Source: Serratia surfactantfaciens (GTDB lineage: Bacteria > Pseudomonadota > Gammaproteobacteria > Enterobacterales > Enterobacteriaceae). From it: DNA of 64,000 nucleotides. The position numbers and the translations under genes are program-made. Positions 51,448-61,250 of this stretch are shown one piece after another; position 1 is the stretch's first letter, and every line of letters starts with the position of its first letter. The notes beneath the pieces were generated by a model. That model was not told where the DNA came from, searched no databases, and saw only the letters and a list, made by a program, of their open reading frames with translations. Where the stretch lies: assembly GCF_001642805.2 (NCBI RefSeq), contig NZ_CP016948.1, positions 186,001-250,000 of the forward strand, written 5' to 3'.

Positions 51448-51511
51448 CGGCGGTTAATTCCTTGTTGCGTGGTTATTGCATCTGAAACGCTATTCTGCCA
51501 ACATGACTTCC

Positions 51512-51551
51512 AGATGTATAGACGTCCAAATGCTTTTACGTCTAAATAGAT
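51512..51551. promoter_or_regulatory. MetJ operator array between mtnA and mtnK
   Basis: Consecutive 8-mers in one register are AGATGTAT, AGACGTCC, AAATGCTT, TTACGTCT and AAATAGAT. The second matches the met box AGACGTCT at 7 of 8 and the fourth at 6 of 8. Tandem, in-phase repeats of this kind are how MetJ dimers bind cooperatively. The array sits midway in the 146-bp divergent promoter. Confidence 0.75.
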
Positions 51552-51593
51552 AAAATCGCTGGGGCCAGTGAGAGAGAACAGAGGGGTTGGGGA

Positions 51594-52793
51594 ATGTCGC
51601 TTTATCGTACGTTTACGGCTGCCGATGCCGTTGAATACGCCCGTCAATACGGACAGGTGGCCGATCCGCAGGCGCTGGTGAGCGCCGACGAGATCGGTGA
51701 CGGCAACCTGAACCTGGTGTTCAAGATCCGCGATCGCGAAGGCGTGAGCCGGGTGATCGTCAAACAGGCGTTGCCGTACGTGCGCTGCGTGGGCGAATCC
51801 TGGCCGCTGACGCTGGATCGGGCGCGCATCGAAGCGGAAACGCTGCTGATCCACGGTGATTTCTGTCCGCGACATACGGTGAAGGTGCTGCATCACGATC
51901 CCGAGTTGGCGGTGATGGTGCAGGAAGATCTCTCCGATCACCGCATTTGGCGCAGCGAGCTGGTACAGGGGCATTACCACCCGCTGGCGGCTGGGCAGCT
52001 GGCGGAATACCTGGCGCAGACGCTGTTCCATACCTCCGACTTTTATCAATCGGCACAACAGAAAAAAGCGGAAGTCAGTCGCTTCACCAACCCCGAGCTG
52101 TGCCAGATCACCGAAGATCTGTTCTTTACCGACCCTTACATCGACCATGAACGCAATCAGTTCGAGGCGGCGCTGTTGCCGCAGGTGCAGGCGCTGCGTG
52201 AGGATGCGCCGCTAAGACTGGCGGTCGCCGGCCTGAAACATCGCTTCCTCAGCAAGGCGGAGGCGCTGCTACACGGAGATATTCACAGCGGTTCGATCTT
52301 CGTGGCGGAAGGACGGTTAAAAGCGATCGACGCTGAATTCGGTTTCTACGGCCCTATCGGCTTCGATATCGGCACGGCGCTAGGTAACCTGCTGCTCAAC
52401 TACTGCGGTCTGCCGGGGCTATTCGGGCCGCGCGACGCCGCCGCCGGGCGCGAGCAGCGGCTGCAGGATGTGCGCGAGCTGTGGTTGATTTTCGCCGATC
52501 GTTTCCTGGCCCTGTGCCACCAGCAAAGCCGCGATGCGGCGCTGGCGGCGCCGGGTTATGCCGAGCAGTTTCTGCAGCAGGTCTGGAGCGACGCGATAGG
52601 GTACTGCGGCACCGAACTGATTCGGCGCACTATCGGCCTGGCGCACGTCGCCGATCTGGACAGCATCGCCGACGCCGATATGCGCCTCGACTGCCAGCGC
52701 CACGCACTGGGATTGGGGCGCACGCTGATCGTCAATGCGCCACATATAGAGCATATTGACGCGCTGTTGGCGCGTATTCGTCAGCAAGGCTGA
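51594..52793 (+). CDS. mtnK: S-methyl-5-thioribose kinase
   Basis: A 399-aa kinase of the APH-like fold that phosphorylates methylthioribose, the entry to methionine salvage in bacteria using the nucleosidase-kinase route. The catalytic loop is [13 protein letters not shown] with Asp229; [15 protein letters not shown] is the metal-binding DXE-type motif; [11 protein letters not shown] is the glycine loop. The start follows AGGGG. The nucleosidase that supplies methylthioribose (mtnN/pfs) is elsewhere. A terminator follows. Confidence 0.96.
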   Translation: MSLYRTFTAADAVEYARQYGQVADPQALVSADEIGDGNLNLVFKIRDREGVSRVIVKQALPYVRCVGESWPLTLDRARIEAETLLIHGDFCPRHTVKVLHHDPELAVMVQEDLSDHRIWRSELVQGHYHPLAAGQLAEYLAQTLFHTSDFYQSAQQKKAEVSRFTNPELCQITEDLFFTDPYIDHERNQFEAALLPQVQALREDAPLRLAVAGLKHRFLSKAEALLHGDIHSGSIFVAEGRLKAIDAEFGFYGPIGFDIGTALGNLLLNYCGLPGLFGPRDAAAGREQRLQDVRELWLIFADRFLALCHQQSRDAALAAPGYAEQFLQQVWSDAIGYCGTELIRRTIGLAHVADLDSIADADMRLDCQRHALGLGRTLIVNAPHIEHIDALLARIRQQG

Positions 52794-52811
52794 AAGTCTT
52801 GGCAATGAGGC

Positions 52812-52836
52812 AAACCCGGCTGCGGCCGGGTTTTTT
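52812..52836 (+). terminator. mtnK terminator
   Basis: AACCCGGC and GCCGGGTT pair around TGCG with a T6 tail. Confidence 0.92.
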
Positions 52837-53091
52837 ATTTTTTAATAACTTATAGGTATCAGCAATAGAATAGATAAATTCTTTTTAACTAAAAATATAT
52901 TTTTCTCGCGTCTAATTTGTAAATTTAATTATATTTTTTGACCGTTGGTTACATGTCATTAATATTGTGCGAGACGTATCATTGATGATTATTTTTCAGG
53001 CCTCTGTTGAGGTGGCAAAAATAATAAATGGTAGCCTGTGCTTTTTTTGATCGTTTTATTGTGGGGGCGCAAAGAGAAAATAAGATTTTTT

Positions 53092-53106
53092 ATAGATAAA
53101 ATCTAT
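53092..53106. promoter_or_regulatory. Candidate Nac-type site upstream of ureA
   Basis: ATAGATAAAATCTAT is a 15-bp palindrome of the form ATA-N9-TAT, the pattern of the LysR-type nitrogen regulator Nac, which activates urease in Klebsiella. It lies ~200 bases before ureA in a 466-base AT-rich interval (52837-53302) that holds no gene I can support. An imperfect inverted repeat CACGCC/GGCGTG follows at 53107-53134. Similarity of pattern only; binding is untested. Confidence 0.45.
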
Positions 53107-53302
53107 CACGCCGCCGTTACTTTTTTGTGGCGTGGGTGCGTCTTGTTTTTGCATGAATAAAGTTGCGGCTTGATTATCTCAATATTACCTCCTAGATTGT
53201 TCGAAGGTCAGATAAGCAAAAATAAATAACGCAAGGTTATTAACTATTAATCACCTTTGGCCTCGGTTTGTCTGATTATTTCTATTAAGACTGGAGTCCT
53301 CC

Positions 53303-53605
53303 ATGCAATTAACGCCTAGAGAAATCGAAAAGCTAATGGTCTATACGCTGGCCGACGTCGCCTTAAAGCGAAAGTCCAGAGGGATAAAGCTTAATTACCC
53401 CGAGGCGGTGGCGATTATTACCACCGCGGCACTGGAAGGCGCCCGCGAGGGCAAAACGCTGGAAGAGGTCATGAACGACACGCGGCAGGTGTTAAGCCGC
53501 GACGACGTGATGGATGGCGTGGCGGATCTGATCCCGCACGTGCAGGTTGAAGCGATTTTCAGCGACGGTAGTCGTCTGGTGACGGTGCACGATCCGATCC
53601 AATAA
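53303..53605 (+). CDS. ureA: Urease gamma subunit
   Basis: The 100-aa small structural subunit of nickel urease (urea to two ammonia and CO2). [24 protein letters not shown] and [20 protein letters not shown] are diagnostic. A GGAG site precedes the ATG. First gene of ureABCEFGD; the separate gamma, beta and alpha genes are the enteric three-subunit type. This is the Yersinia gene order with ureD last, not the Klebsiella order with ureD first. Confidence 0.98.
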   Translation: MQLTPREIEKLMVYTLADVALKRKSRGIKLNYPEAVAIITTAALEGAREGKTLEEVMNDTRQVLSRDDVMDGVADLIPHVQVEAIFSDGSRLVTVHDPIQ

Positions 53606-53655
53606 GCGCGTCCCCTGAGAGCCACGGATAAACTTTATCAGCGCAGGTATTTTCG

Positions 53656-54102
53656 ATGAAAAAGCATGACCAAGAAAAGCACGTGCCGCCGGGCGGCTAT
53701 ATCCTGTCCGAAAGTCCCATCACCTTCAATGAAGATCGCGAGGCCATTATTTTAACGGTGCGTAATACCGGCGACAGGCCTATTCAGGTCGGCTCGCATT
53801 TTCATTTCTTTGAAGCCAACAAAGCGTTGCAGTTCGATCGTGCTGCCGCCTTTGGTAAACGTTTAAATATCACCGCTACGACGGCGATCCGTTTTGAACC
53901 CGGCGATGAGATCGAAGTGGCGCTTATTGCCATCGGCGGTAAACAAACGGTGTATGGCTTTAATAATCTGGTGGACGGCTGGGCGGGGGATAGCCCGGTA
54001 GCCGCCGGTGAAAGAGTAAAGAAAACTGTAGATGTAAAGCGAGCTATTGAACTGGGTTATAAAAATTTCGAACAGACGCCGACGAAGACGAACGGGGAAT
54101 AA
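53656..54102 (+). CDS. ureB: Urease beta subunit
   Basis: A 148-aa structural subunit. The core (PGGYILSESPITFNEDREAI; VGSHFHFFEANKALQFDR; RFEPGDEIEVALIAIGGKQTVYGFNNLVDG) is the standard ~100-residue UreB. The sequence continues ~35 residues to ELGYKNFEQTPTKTNGE, longer than Klebsiella UreB and like the Yersinia form. It lies 50 nt after ureA and 3 nt before ureC. Confidence 0.97.
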   Translation: MKKHDQEKHVPPGGYILSESPITFNEDREAIILTVRNTGDRPIQVGSHFHFFEANKALQFDRAAAFGKRLNITATTAIRFEPGDEIEVALIAIGGKQTVYGFNNLVDGWAGDSPVAAGERVKKTVDVKRAIELGYKNFEQTPTKTNGE

Positions 54103-54105
54103 AGC

Positions 54106-55821
54106 ATGCCAACCATTTCCAGGCAGGAATATGCCGGGCTGTTCGGCCCGACCACCGGCGATAAAATTCGCTTGGGCGACACGCAGCTGTTTATTGAAAT
54201 AGAAAAAGACCTGCGCGGTTACGGTGAGGAATCGGTCTACGGCGGCGGCAAGTCGCTGCGTGACGGCATGGGTGCCGATAACCGATTAACCAGCGATAAC
54301 GTTCTGGATCTGGTCATTACCAACGTGACCATCCTGGATGCCCGGCAAGGGGTGATCAAGGCGGACGTCGGCATTAAAAACGGCCTGATCGCCGGCATCG
54401 GCAAAAGCGGCAACCCGGCGGTGATGAACGGCGTCACGCCTGGCATGGTGGTGGGCGTCAGCACTGACGCCATCTCAGGGGAGCACCTGATCCTGACCGC
54501 CGCCGGCATCGATACGCATATCCATTTCATTTCGCCGCAGCAGGCCGCACACGCGCTCTCCAACGGCGTGACGACCTTCTTCGGCGGCGGCGTCGGGCCG
54601 ACCGACGGCTCTAACGGCACCACCGTGACCGCCGGCCCCTGGCATATCCATCGCATGCTGCGCGCCTTCGAAAATATGCCGGTCAACGTGGGGATGCTCG
54701 GCAAAGGGCATGCTTCCCATGCCGCGCCGTTGATCGAACAAATTACCGCCGGCGTGGCCGGATTGAAAGTGCACGAAGACTGGGGCGCCACCAATTCCGC
54801 ACTGCGCCATGCGTTGCGGGTGGCCGATGATATGGATATTCAGGTGGCGGTGCACACCGACAGCCTGAATGAGGGCGGCTACGTCGAGGACACCATCGAC
54901 GCCTTCGAAGGGCGCACCATCCACACCTTCCACACCGAAGGCGCTGGCGGCGGGCACTCGCCGGATATCATCAAAGTCGCCGCGCAGATGAACGTTTTGC
55001 CGAGTTCTACCAACCCCACGCTGCCGTTCGGCATCAACAGCCAGGCCGAACTGTTCGACATGATCATGGTGTGCCACAACCTCAATCCCAATGTGCCGGC
55101 CGACGTGGCGTTCTCCGAAAGCCGGGTGCGCCCGGAAACCATCGCTGCGGAAAACGTGCTGCATGACATGGGCGTGCTGTCGATGTTTTCCAGCGATTCA
55201 CAGGCGATGGGGCGGGTCGGTGAAAACTGGCTGCGGGTGATGCAGACGGCGCATGCGATGAAAGTCGCCCGCGGCAAGCTGCCGGAGGATGCGGCGGAGC
55301 ACGATAACTTCCGCGTGTTGCGCTACGTGGCGAAGATCACCATCAACCCGGCGATCGCGCAGGGGATCAGCCATGTGCTGGGCTCGGTCGAGGTCGGCAA
55401 GATGGCCGATCTGGTGCTGTGGGAGCCGCGTTTCTTCGGCGCCAAGCCGAAGCTGGTGATCAAGGGTGGCATGATCAACTGGGCGGTGATGGGCGATCCC
55501 AATGCGTCGCTGCCGACGCCGCAGCCTACCTTCTACCGCCCGATGTTCGGCGCCATGGGCAAATCGCTGCAGGAAACCTGCGTCACTTTCGTCTCCGGCG
55601 CTGCGTTGCACGACGGCATCAAAGAGAAACTGGGGCTGGAGCGGCAGGTGATGGCGGTGCATAACTGCCGGGCGATCTCCAAGCAGGACATGGTGCGCAA
55701 TGCGGAAACGCCGCACATCGAGGTGGATCCCGAGACCTTCGCCGTCAAGGTTAACGGCGAACATGCCACGGTGAAACCGATCGCCACCGCCGTGCTTAAT
55801 CAACGCTACTTCTTCAGCTAG
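54106..55821 (+). CDS. ureC: Urease alpha (catalytic) subunit
   Basis: A 571-aa amidohydrolase subunit carrying the dinickel site. Nickel and active-site elements are visible: [10 protein letters not shown] (two His), [14 protein letters not shown] (carbamylated lysine), [16 protein letters not shown] and [15 protein letters not shown] (His ligands), the flap [11 protein letters not shown] with its Cys-His, and [13 protein letters not shown] (Asp ligand). All are intact, so an active enzyme is expected once the accessory proteins load nickel. Confidence 0.98.
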   Translation: MPTISRQEYAGLFGPTTGDKIRLGDTQLFIEIEKDLRGYGEESVYGGGKSLRDGMGADNRLTSDNVLDLVITNVTILDARQGVIKADVGIKNGLIAGIGKSGNPAVMNGVTPGMVVGVSTDAISGEHLILTAAGIDTHIHFISPQQAAHALSNGVTTFFGGGVGPTDGSNGTTVTAGPWHIHRMLRAFENMPVNVGMLGKGHASHAAPLIEQITAGVAGLKVHEDWGATNSALRHALRVADDMDIQVAVHTDSLNEGGYVEDTIDAFEGRTIHTFHTEGAGGGHSPDIIKVAAQMNVLPSSTNPTLPFGINSQAELFDMIMVCHNLNPNVPADVAFSESRVRPETIAAENVLHDMGVLSMFSSDSQAMGRVGENWLRVMQTAHAMKVARGKLPEDAAEHDNFRVLRYVAKITINPAIAQGISHVLGSVEVGKMADLVLWEPRFFGAKPKLVIKGGMINWAVMGDPNASLPTPQPTFYRPMFGAMGKSLQETCVTFVSGAALHDGIKEKLGLERQVMAVHNCRAISKQDMVRNAETPHIEVDPETFAVKVNGEHATVKPIATAVLNQRYFFS

Positions 55822-55833
55822 GGATCGCCGCTC

Positions 55834-56430
55834 ATGATCGTGATTGAAAAGATACTCGGCAATATCAAACGGGATGCCGACTGGCGCGAGCGCTTGCAAC
55901 ACGCCTCGCTGGACATGCTGGCGCTCTCGCAGTGGGAAGCGCAAAAAAGCCGGTGCCGCAAAACCACCCGCGACGGTCGGGACCTCGGCATTTCCCTCGA
56001 TCGTCATCAGGTGCTGGCTGACGGCGACGTACTGCTCTGGGACGAAGCGAACCGCAGCGCGGTGGTGGTGCAGATGAACCTGCGCGACGTGATGGTGATC
56101 CATCTGCAGTCGCTGCTGGCGACCGATATGGCAACGGTGCTGAAGACCGCGTTCGAACTGGGGCACGCGCTGGGCAACCAGCACTGGAAATCGGTCATCA
56201 AGGGGGACCGCATTTTTATTCCACTGACGGTGGCGACCAAGGTGATGGATTCGGTGATGAAAACCCACGGTTTCCATGCGCTGCCTTATTCGTTCGTGAA
56301 GGGCGAGAGCATATTGCCGCATTTGACCCAGCCCGAAGCGCGCCTGCTGTTCGGCGGCGCGGAGGATTCCGCCACCCATGTGCATGTCGACAGCCCGTTC
56401 CTCGGTCAGCATGTGATCAAACTGAAATGA
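55834..56430 (+). CDS. ureE: Urease accessory protein UreE
   Basis: A 198-aa nickel metallochaperone that delivers Ni(II) to the UreD-UreF-UreG-apourease complex. The peptide-binding N-terminal half and the metal-binding C-terminal half ([36 protein letters not shown]) are recognisable. Unlike Klebsiella UreE, it has no histidine-rich tail; only a few His residues ([15 protein letters not shown]) are near the end. Its stop overlaps ureF as ATGA. Confidence 0.95.
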   Translation: MIVIEKILGNIKRDADWRERLQHASLDMLALSQWEAQKSRCRKTTRDGRDLGISLDRHQVLADGDVLLWDEANRSAVVVQMNLRDVMVIHLQSLLATDMATVLKTAFELGHALGNQHWKSVIKGDRIFIPLTVATKVMDSVMKTHGFHALPYSFVKGESILPHLTQPEARLLFGGAEDSATHVHVDSPFLGQHVIKLK

Positions 56431-57113
56431 ACGCCGTTCAGTTGATACGCATCCTGCAGTTTGCCGACTCGGTGCTGCCGGTGGGGGCGTTCGCCTTTTC
56501 CAACGGCGTCGAGTCGGCGATCCAGGCCGGCATCGTGCGCGATGCCGACACGCTGCAATCGTTCACCCGCACCGCCTTGCAGCAGGCGGCGGGCGGCGAC
56601 GGCAGGGCGGTGGTGGCGGCCTGTCGGGCGCTGCAGGCGGACGATCGCGAGGCGGCTCTCGGCCACGACTGGGCGCTGTTCAACCGCAAGCTGAACGAAG
56701 AAGGGCGCAGCATGGTGGTGCGAATGGGAAAAAAGCTGGCGGAAATGACGGCGGCCATCTGCGATGAGCCCCAGGTGCTCTGGTGGCTTGAGCAGATCAA
56801 AACCGGCCGCGCCGCCGGCACCTATCCGGTGACGCAGGCGGTGGTGATGACGGCGCTGGGCGTCGGCCCGCGCGAGGTGGCGGTGATGCACCAGTACGGG
56901 GTGGCGATGACCATTCTCAGCGCCGCCATGCGCCTGATGCGCATCACCCATATCGACACCCAACGCATCCTGTTTCAACTCAACCGCGACATCGATGTTT
57001 TTTGTGACGAAGCCGAACGCGGCGGCGTTGAACAAATGGCCTCTTACGCGCCGGTGACCGATGTCCTGGCCGCGCTGCACGTCGGCGCATTTACCCGACT
57101 GTTCAGCAACTAA
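56427..57113 (+). CDS. ureF: Urease accessory protein UreF
   Basis: A 228-aa all-helical protein that bridges UreD and UreG in the nickel-insertion complex and controls the GTPase. Family blocks are [21 protein letters not shown] near residue 11, [13 protein letters not shown], and [19 protein letters not shown]. It overlaps ureE by 4 nt and is 19 nt before ureG. Confidence 0.96.
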   Translation: MNAVQLIRILQFADSVLPVGAFAFSNGVESAIQAGIVRDADTLQSFTRTALQQAAGGDGRAVVAACRALQADDREAALGHDWALFNRKLNEEGRSMVVRMGKKLAEMTAAICDEPQVLWWLEQIKTGRAAGTYPVTQAVVMTALGVGPREVAVMHQYGVAMTILSAAMRLMRITHIDTQRILFQLNRDIDVFCDEAERGGVEQMASYAPVTDVLAALHVGAFTRLFSN

Positions 57114-57132
57114 TGAATAAGGAACGATCAGA

Positions 57133-57768
57133 GTGAAAAAAATTACCCGCATTGGCATCGGCGGCCCGGTAGGTTCGGGCAAAACCGCAATCATTGAAGT
57201 CATCACGCCGCGCTTGATCGAACGGGGCATCAGCCCGTTGATCATCACCAACGACATCGTCACCACCGAAGACGCCAAACAGGTCAAGCGCACGCTCAAG
57301 GGGATTCTGGACGAGGAAAAAATCCTGGGCGTAGAAACCGGCGCCTGTCCGCATACCGCCGTGCGTGAAGATCCGAGCATGAATATCGCGGCGGTGGAGG
57401 AGATGGAGGCCCGTTTTCCGGAAAGCGACGTGGTGATGATCGAGAGCGGCGGCGATAACCTGACGCTGACTTTCAGCCCGGCGCTGGCGGACTTTTACAT
57501 CTATGTCATCGACGTCGCCGAAGGGGAAAAGATCCCGCGCAAAAACGGCCCCGGTCTGGTGCAGGCCGACATTCTGGTGATCAACAAAATCGATTTGGCC
57601 CCCTACGTCGGCGCCAGCCTGGCGGTGATGGAGCACGACACCCGCGTGGTGCGCGGCGAGCGGCCCTATATTCTCACCAACTGCAAAACCGGCGAAGGCA
57701 TCGATGAACTGGTGGACATGATCATGCGTGATTTTCTGTTTACCCACGCGCCGTCGGCGGCGGTATGA
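57133..57768 (+). CDS. ureG: Urease accessory GTPase UreG
   Basis: A 211-aa SIMIBI-class GTPase whose hydrolysis drives nickel transfer into apourease. The P-loop is [10 protein letters not shown] (residues ~10-19). [16 protein letters not shown] carries the Cys-Pro-His nickel site, and [13 protein letters not shown] and [11 protein letters not shown] are switch and base-recognition motifs. The start is GTG, the only choice giving [14 protein letters not shown]. The stop overlaps ureD by 4 nt. Confidence 0.97.
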   Translation: MKKITRIGIGGPVGSGKTAIIEVITPRLIERGISPLIITNDIVTTEDAKQVKRTLKGILDEEKILGVETGACPHTAVREDPSMNIAAVEEMEARFPESDVVMIESGGDNLTLTFSPALADFYIYVIDVAEGEKIPRKNGPGLVQADILVINKIDLAPYVGASLAVMEHDTRVVRGERPYILTNCKTGEGIDELVDMIMRDFLFTHAPSAAV

Positions 57769-58712
57769 CAGCGGTCAGCGAAGCGGCGAGGCGCGTTGCC
57801 CAGCTCGGCGCCGACGCGCCGGAGTTGGCCGACTATCAGGATGAGCCGCCGCAGATGGCCAGCGGCGGCGTAGGAAAAACCGGTTATCTGCGGCTGGAGT
57901 TTGCACTGAACGGGCATCGCAGCGTGCTGCGGCGGATGGAGCGGCGGGTGCCGTTTCTGGTACAGCGGGCGCTGTATTGGGATGAAGCGCTGCCGCAGAT
58001 GCCGTGCGTGTTCGTCATCTCCACCTCGGGGTGCATCTTGCAGGGCGATCGCCTGACGCTCGAGGTGCAGGTTGCCCCCCAGGCCTGCGGGCATATCACC
58101 ACCCAGTCGGCGACCAAGATCCACGCCATGGAAAATAACTACGCGGCGCAGATGCAAATGCTGAGGCTGGAAGCCGGCAGCTATCTGGAGATGATGCCCG
58201 ATCCGGTGATCCCCCACTGCGGTTCGCGCTTCATTACCGATACCCGCATTACGCTGCATCCGACGGCAACGCTGCTCTACGGCGAGATCCTGATGTCCGG
58301 GCGCAAACACCATCAGGCGGATCGCGGGTTCAGATTCGACGTTTACTCCTCACGCATCAGCGCCTGCAGCCCCGATGGCAAGACGCTGTTTGTCGAACGT
58401 TATGTGCTGGAACCGCATAAGCATCCGTTGCACGGCGTTGGCGTGATGGGGCCGTTCGATGTGTTCGGCAATGTCATCCTGCTGACGCCGCGCGAGCATC
58501 ATCAGCGGATCCTCGATCGCATCGCACCCCGCTATGACGAGGTTGAAGGGATCGCCAGCGGCGTCAGCCGATTGCCCAACGAGTGCGGCCTGATCTTTAA
58601 GGCATTGGGCAAAGAGGCGCGTCAGGTGAAGGCGGCCATTCGCGTTTTTTGGCGCGTCGCGCGGGAAGAGATCCTGGGCGTGACGCTGCCCGAGCCCTTT
58701 ATCTGGCGCTAA
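57765..58712 (+). CDS. ureD: Urease accessory protein UreD
   Basis: A 315-aa scaffold protein (UreH in Helicobacter) that binds apourease and channels nickel from UreG. Typical segments are [59 protein letters not shown] and [19 protein letters not shown]. It is the last accessory gene in ureABCEFGD, and its ATG overlaps the ureG stop. Confidence 0.96.
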   Translation: MTAVSEAARRVAQLGADAPELADYQDEPPQMASGGVGKTGYLRLEFALNGHRSVLRRMERRVPFLVQRALYWDEALPQMPCVFVISTSGCILQGDRLTLEVQVAPQACGHITTQSATKIHAMENNYAAQMQMLRLEAGSYLEMMPDPVIPHCGSRFITDTRITLHPTATLLYGEILMSGRKHHQADRGFRFDVYSSRISACSPDGKTLFVERYVLEPHKHPLHGVGVMGPFDVFGNVILLTPREHHQRILDRIAPRYDEVEGIASGVSRLPNECGLIFKALGKEARQVKAAIRVFWRVAREEILGVTLPEPFIWR

Positions 58713-58731
58713 TCTGCAGCGGGAAACGGTC

Positions 58732-59709
58732 ATGACGACAAAGTGGGATTGGGCGGGGCTGTGCGTTCGCTGCCGGGTGGTGGCGGCGACGGATGCGGTG
58801 CTGCGCGGCTGTTCGCAGGTGATGTTTCAAAATAATCCGTTGACCGGATTGCTGTTTTTCATCGCCATTTTCGTCGGTGCCTGGGAGGAAGGGCTGCCGC
58901 AGGTGGCCTTCGGCTGCCTGTTGGGCACCGCCGCGGCGACGCTGAGTGCGGCGTGGCTGGTGGACGACCGCGCTGCGTTGCGTTCCGGCCTGTATGGCTA
59001 TAACGGCTGCCTGGTCGGCGCCGCGCTACCGACTTTTTTGTTGCCTTCCGCCTGGCTGTGGGTCGGCGTGATCTTCTGCGGCGCGATCTCGGTGATCGTC
59101 ACCGTCGGCCTCAATCGGCTGCTGCGCACCTGGCAGATCGCCGCGCTGACCGCGCCTTTCGTGCTGACCACCTGGACGGTGCTGCTGGCCAGCTATCCGT
59201 TCAGCCATCTGCGACATGTGCGGCTGCCACCGGCGACCATTCCGGCCGATGGCGCGGTGTTCAACGCGCATCTCGAGATGATGGAGATGCTGAACGGCGC
59301 GTTGCACGGCGTCTCCCAGGTTTTTTTGTGCAGCAGCGTGAGCGGTGGTCTGCTGCTGCTGCTCGGGCTGGCGGTTTCGTCGCCGCGCGCGATGCTGCTG
59401 GCCTTTTCCGGCGCTTTGCTGGCGGTGGCGACCGCACTGGCGATCGGCGCCGATCCGCAGGCGGTTTTCGCCGGCCTGTACGCCTTCAGCGCAGTGTTGA
59501 CGGCGGTGGCGCTGGGCTCCGTCTTCAATCCACCCGGCTGGCGGGTGCTGATCTATACGCTGCTTGGCGTGATTTTCACGGTGCTGGTGCAGGGGGCTTT
59601 CAATACCTTGCTGGCCCCGCTGGGTATGCCGTCGCTGACCATGCCGTTCGTGATCGCATCCTGGCTGTTCTTGAGCGCCAATCCGGCGGTGATCGCGGCG
59701 CGGCGTTAA
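58732..59709 (+). CDS. yut: Urea transporter (UT family)
   Basis: A 325-aa channel-like urea transporter of the UT/SLC14 family, with about ten membrane helices in two homologous halves. Selectivity-filter regions are LRGCSQVMFQNNPLTGLLFF (first half) and MLNGALHGVSQVFLCSSVSGGLLLLLG (second half), with GLYGYNGCLVGAALPTF and APFVLTTW. Yersinia carries the same gene (yut) after its urease cluster. It lies 19 nt after ureD and probably shares its transcript. It admits urea to the cytoplasm for urease. Confidence 0.92.
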   Translation: MTTKWDWAGLCVRCRVVAATDAVLRGCSQVMFQNNPLTGLLFFIAIFVGAWEEGLPQVAFGCLLGTAAATLSAAWLVDDRAALRSGLYGYNGCLVGAALPTFLLPSAWLWVGVIFCGAISVIVTVGLNRLLRTWQIAALTAPFVLTTWTVLLASYPFSHLRHVRLPPATIPADGAVFNAHLEMMEMLNGALHGVSQVFLCSSVSGGLLLLLGLAVSSPRAMLLAFSGALLAVATALAIGADPQAVFAGLYAFSAVLTAVALGSVFNPPGWRVLIYTLLGVIFTVLVQGAFNTLLAPLGMPSLTMPFVIASWLFLSANPAVIAARR

Positions 59710-59749
59710 TCCCTCGATTTGAACATAACGATAAAACAGGAGTGTGGGT

Positions 59750-60793
59750 ATGACGGTAGTTTCTGAAGGATTGCACGGTGCGGCCCGGCGGCGGGCGGCA
59801 TATCTGCTGCTGGGGCTGTTGGCGGTCAACGTCGGCGTCTGGCTGCTGGCGCTGGCGGTGTTCAAAGACAACGCCGCGCTGATGGGCACCGCCTTGCTGG
59901 CCTACAGCTTTGGTCTGCGCCATGCGGTGGACGCCGACCACATCGCCGCGATCGACAACGTGACCCGCAAGCTGATGCAGCAGGGCAAAACGCCGGTGGC
60001 GGTCGGCACCTTCTTCTCGCTCGGCCACTCGACCATCGTGGTGCTGGCCTCCGCCGCCATTGCCGCGACGGCGATGATGTTCAGCCGCCAGATGAGCTGG
60101 TTTCACGAGACCGGCGGCTTGATCGGCACGCTGGTATCCGCGCTGTTTCTGCTGACGGTGGCCTTTATCAATCTGCTGGTGCTGATCTCCGTGTGGCGCG
60201 CTTTCCGGCAGGTGAAAGCGGGGGCGCTGCCTGCGCATCAATCGCTGGATGCGCTGATGAGTGGTGGCGGTGCGCTGGCGCGCTGTTTCCGCCCGCTGTT
60301 CAGGCTGGTGAATAAGAGTTGGCACATGTACCTGGTGGGCTTCTTGTTTGGCCTGGGCTTCGACACCGCCACCGAGGTTGGGTTGCTGGGCATTTCGGCC
60401 GCCGGCGCCGGCCACGGCATGAATCTGTGGAGCATCATGCTGTTCCCGGCGCTGTTCGCCGCCGGCATGGCGCTGATCGACTCCATCGACAACTTCGTGA
60501 TGATCGGCGCTTACGGCTGGGCGTTTTCCAAACCGATCCGCAAGCTGTACTACAACATGACGATCACGGCGGCATCGGTGCTCATCGCGGTGTTTATCGG
60601 CGGCATCGAAGCGCTCGGGCTCATCGCCGACAAGCTGACGCTGTCCGGCCCGCTGTGGGACGCCGTCGCGCGGCTCAACGATCATCTGGGGGAGATGGGG
60701 TATTGGGTGATCGCCGTGTTCATCTTCTGCTGGCTGGTGTCGGTGGTGAATTACCGCCTGCGCGGCTATGACAAATTGACGGTCAGCGGCTGA
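59750..60793 (+). CDS. NiCoT-family nickel permease
   Basis: A 347-aa inner membrane nickel/cobalt transporter of the NixA/HoxN family with eight predicted helices. The signature RHAVDADHIAAIDN (His58, Asp61, Asp63, His64) and LGFDTATEVGLLGI are present, along with GTFFSLGHSTIVVL. Two starts are possible: AGGAG is 1 nt before the GTG at 59744 but 7 nt before the ATG at 59750, so the latter was chosen. Supplies nickel for urease; linked to the urease genes as in Yersinia. Confidence 0.92.
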   Translation: MTVVSEGLHGAARRRAAYLLLGLLAVNVGVWLLALAVFKDNAALMGTALLAYSFGLRHAVDADHIAAIDNVTRKLMQQGKTPVAVGTFFSLGHSTIVVLASAAIAATAMMFSRQMSWFHETGGLIGTLVSALFLLTVAFINLLVLISVWRAFRQVKAGALPAHQSLDALMSGGGALARCFRPLFRLVNKSWHMYLVGFLFGLGFDTATEVGLLGISAAGAGHGMNLWSIMLFPALFAAGMALIDSIDNFVMIGAYGWAFSKPIRKLYYNMTITAASVLIAVFIGGIEALGLIADKLTLSGPLWDAVARLNDHLGEMGYWVIAVFIFCWLVSVVNYRLRGYDKLTVSG

Positions 60794-60831
60794 AAAGACG
60801 GGTGCTCGTGGATCCTGCCTGACACCATCGG

Positions 60832-60860
60832 CCAACGGGCGGGGCGAACCCCGCCGTTGG
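60832..60860. repeat. GC-rich hairpin between the nickel permease and hok
   Basis: CCAACG and GCGGGG arms (with one bulged G) pair with CCCCGC and CGTTGG around CGAA. There is no U-run either way. It could stabilise the permease transcript end or belong to the fold-back end of the hok mRNA. Confidence 0.5.
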
Positions 60861-60866
60861 GTTGCC

Positions 60867-61019
60867 TTACAGTTCGGATTCGTAAGCCAAAGTGGCCGCA
60901 ACCTCCGAGTCTCCCAGCCTGATGCGCAGTTCGCATAGAGAACCGCGGGTTAGCCAGATGAACGCGATCAGCGTCATACAGACGATCACCAGCTTAAGCA
61001 CGACCCGTTTTTGCTGCAT
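60867..61019 (-). CDS. hok: Hok/Gef family type I toxin
   Basis: A 50-aa membrane toxin beginning MQQKRVVLKLVIVCMTLIAF and containing the family signature LTRGSLCELRIRLGDSEVAA with the LAYESEL end. One membrane helix spans ~8-25 and the C-terminus is periplasmic with the conserved Cys29. Hok proteins depolarise the inner membrane when overproduced. GGGAGG precedes the ATG. An antisense RNA candidate on the opposite strand overlaps the leader, completing a hok/sok locus. The gene is intact, although many chromosomal copies are broken. Confidence 0.9.
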   Translation of the reverse strand: MQQKRVVLKLVIVCMTLIAFIWLTRGSLCELRIRLGDSEVAATLAYESEL

Positions 61020-61080
61020 TTTTGACCTCCCTATCCTTGCCTTGCGGCGGGTAAGAGGCTAACCTGATGTTGCTAGGCAT
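60994..61080 (-). CDS. Mok-like leader reading frame overlapping hok
   Basis: A 28-codon frame starts at an ATG 61 bases before hok and runs into hok in another frame, ending at TAA. In hok/sok loci translation of such a frame (mok) is coupled to hok, and the antisense RNA blocks it. The frame is also open further upstream without an ATG, so the true start is uncertain. Confidence 0.45.
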   Translation of the reverse strand: MPSNIRLASYPPQGKDREVKNAAKTGRA

Positions 61081-61124
61081 CAGAGTGGCCTCGGGTTGAT
61101 AATATCGACTCGGGGCCTTTCTCT
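61060..61124 (+). ncRNA. sok: Sok-like antisense RNA
   Basis: Opposite the hok leader, a plus-strand terminator (61087-61117) has a 14-bp stem GGCCTCGGGTTGAT/ATCGACTCGGGGCC with a 3-nt loop and a T-rich tail. Upstream is a small CTGATG/CATCAG hairpin, and a possible promoter (TTGCCT at 61037, TAACCT at 61060). The layout, position and GGCCTCG terminator match Sok RNAs, which silence hok by pairing with its leader. The 5' end is approximate. Confidence 0.7.
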
Positions 61125-61250
61125 TTCTTTCCTTTGCCAAGGCTCCGGACAGAAAGATCCAGAGCACCCGCCGCGCAGTCTACTCGAACTTCCTTCCGGT
61201 GAAATCCGCCGCTGCGCCAACCTGCGGCGCGGTGCGCAGTTTGTGATGCA

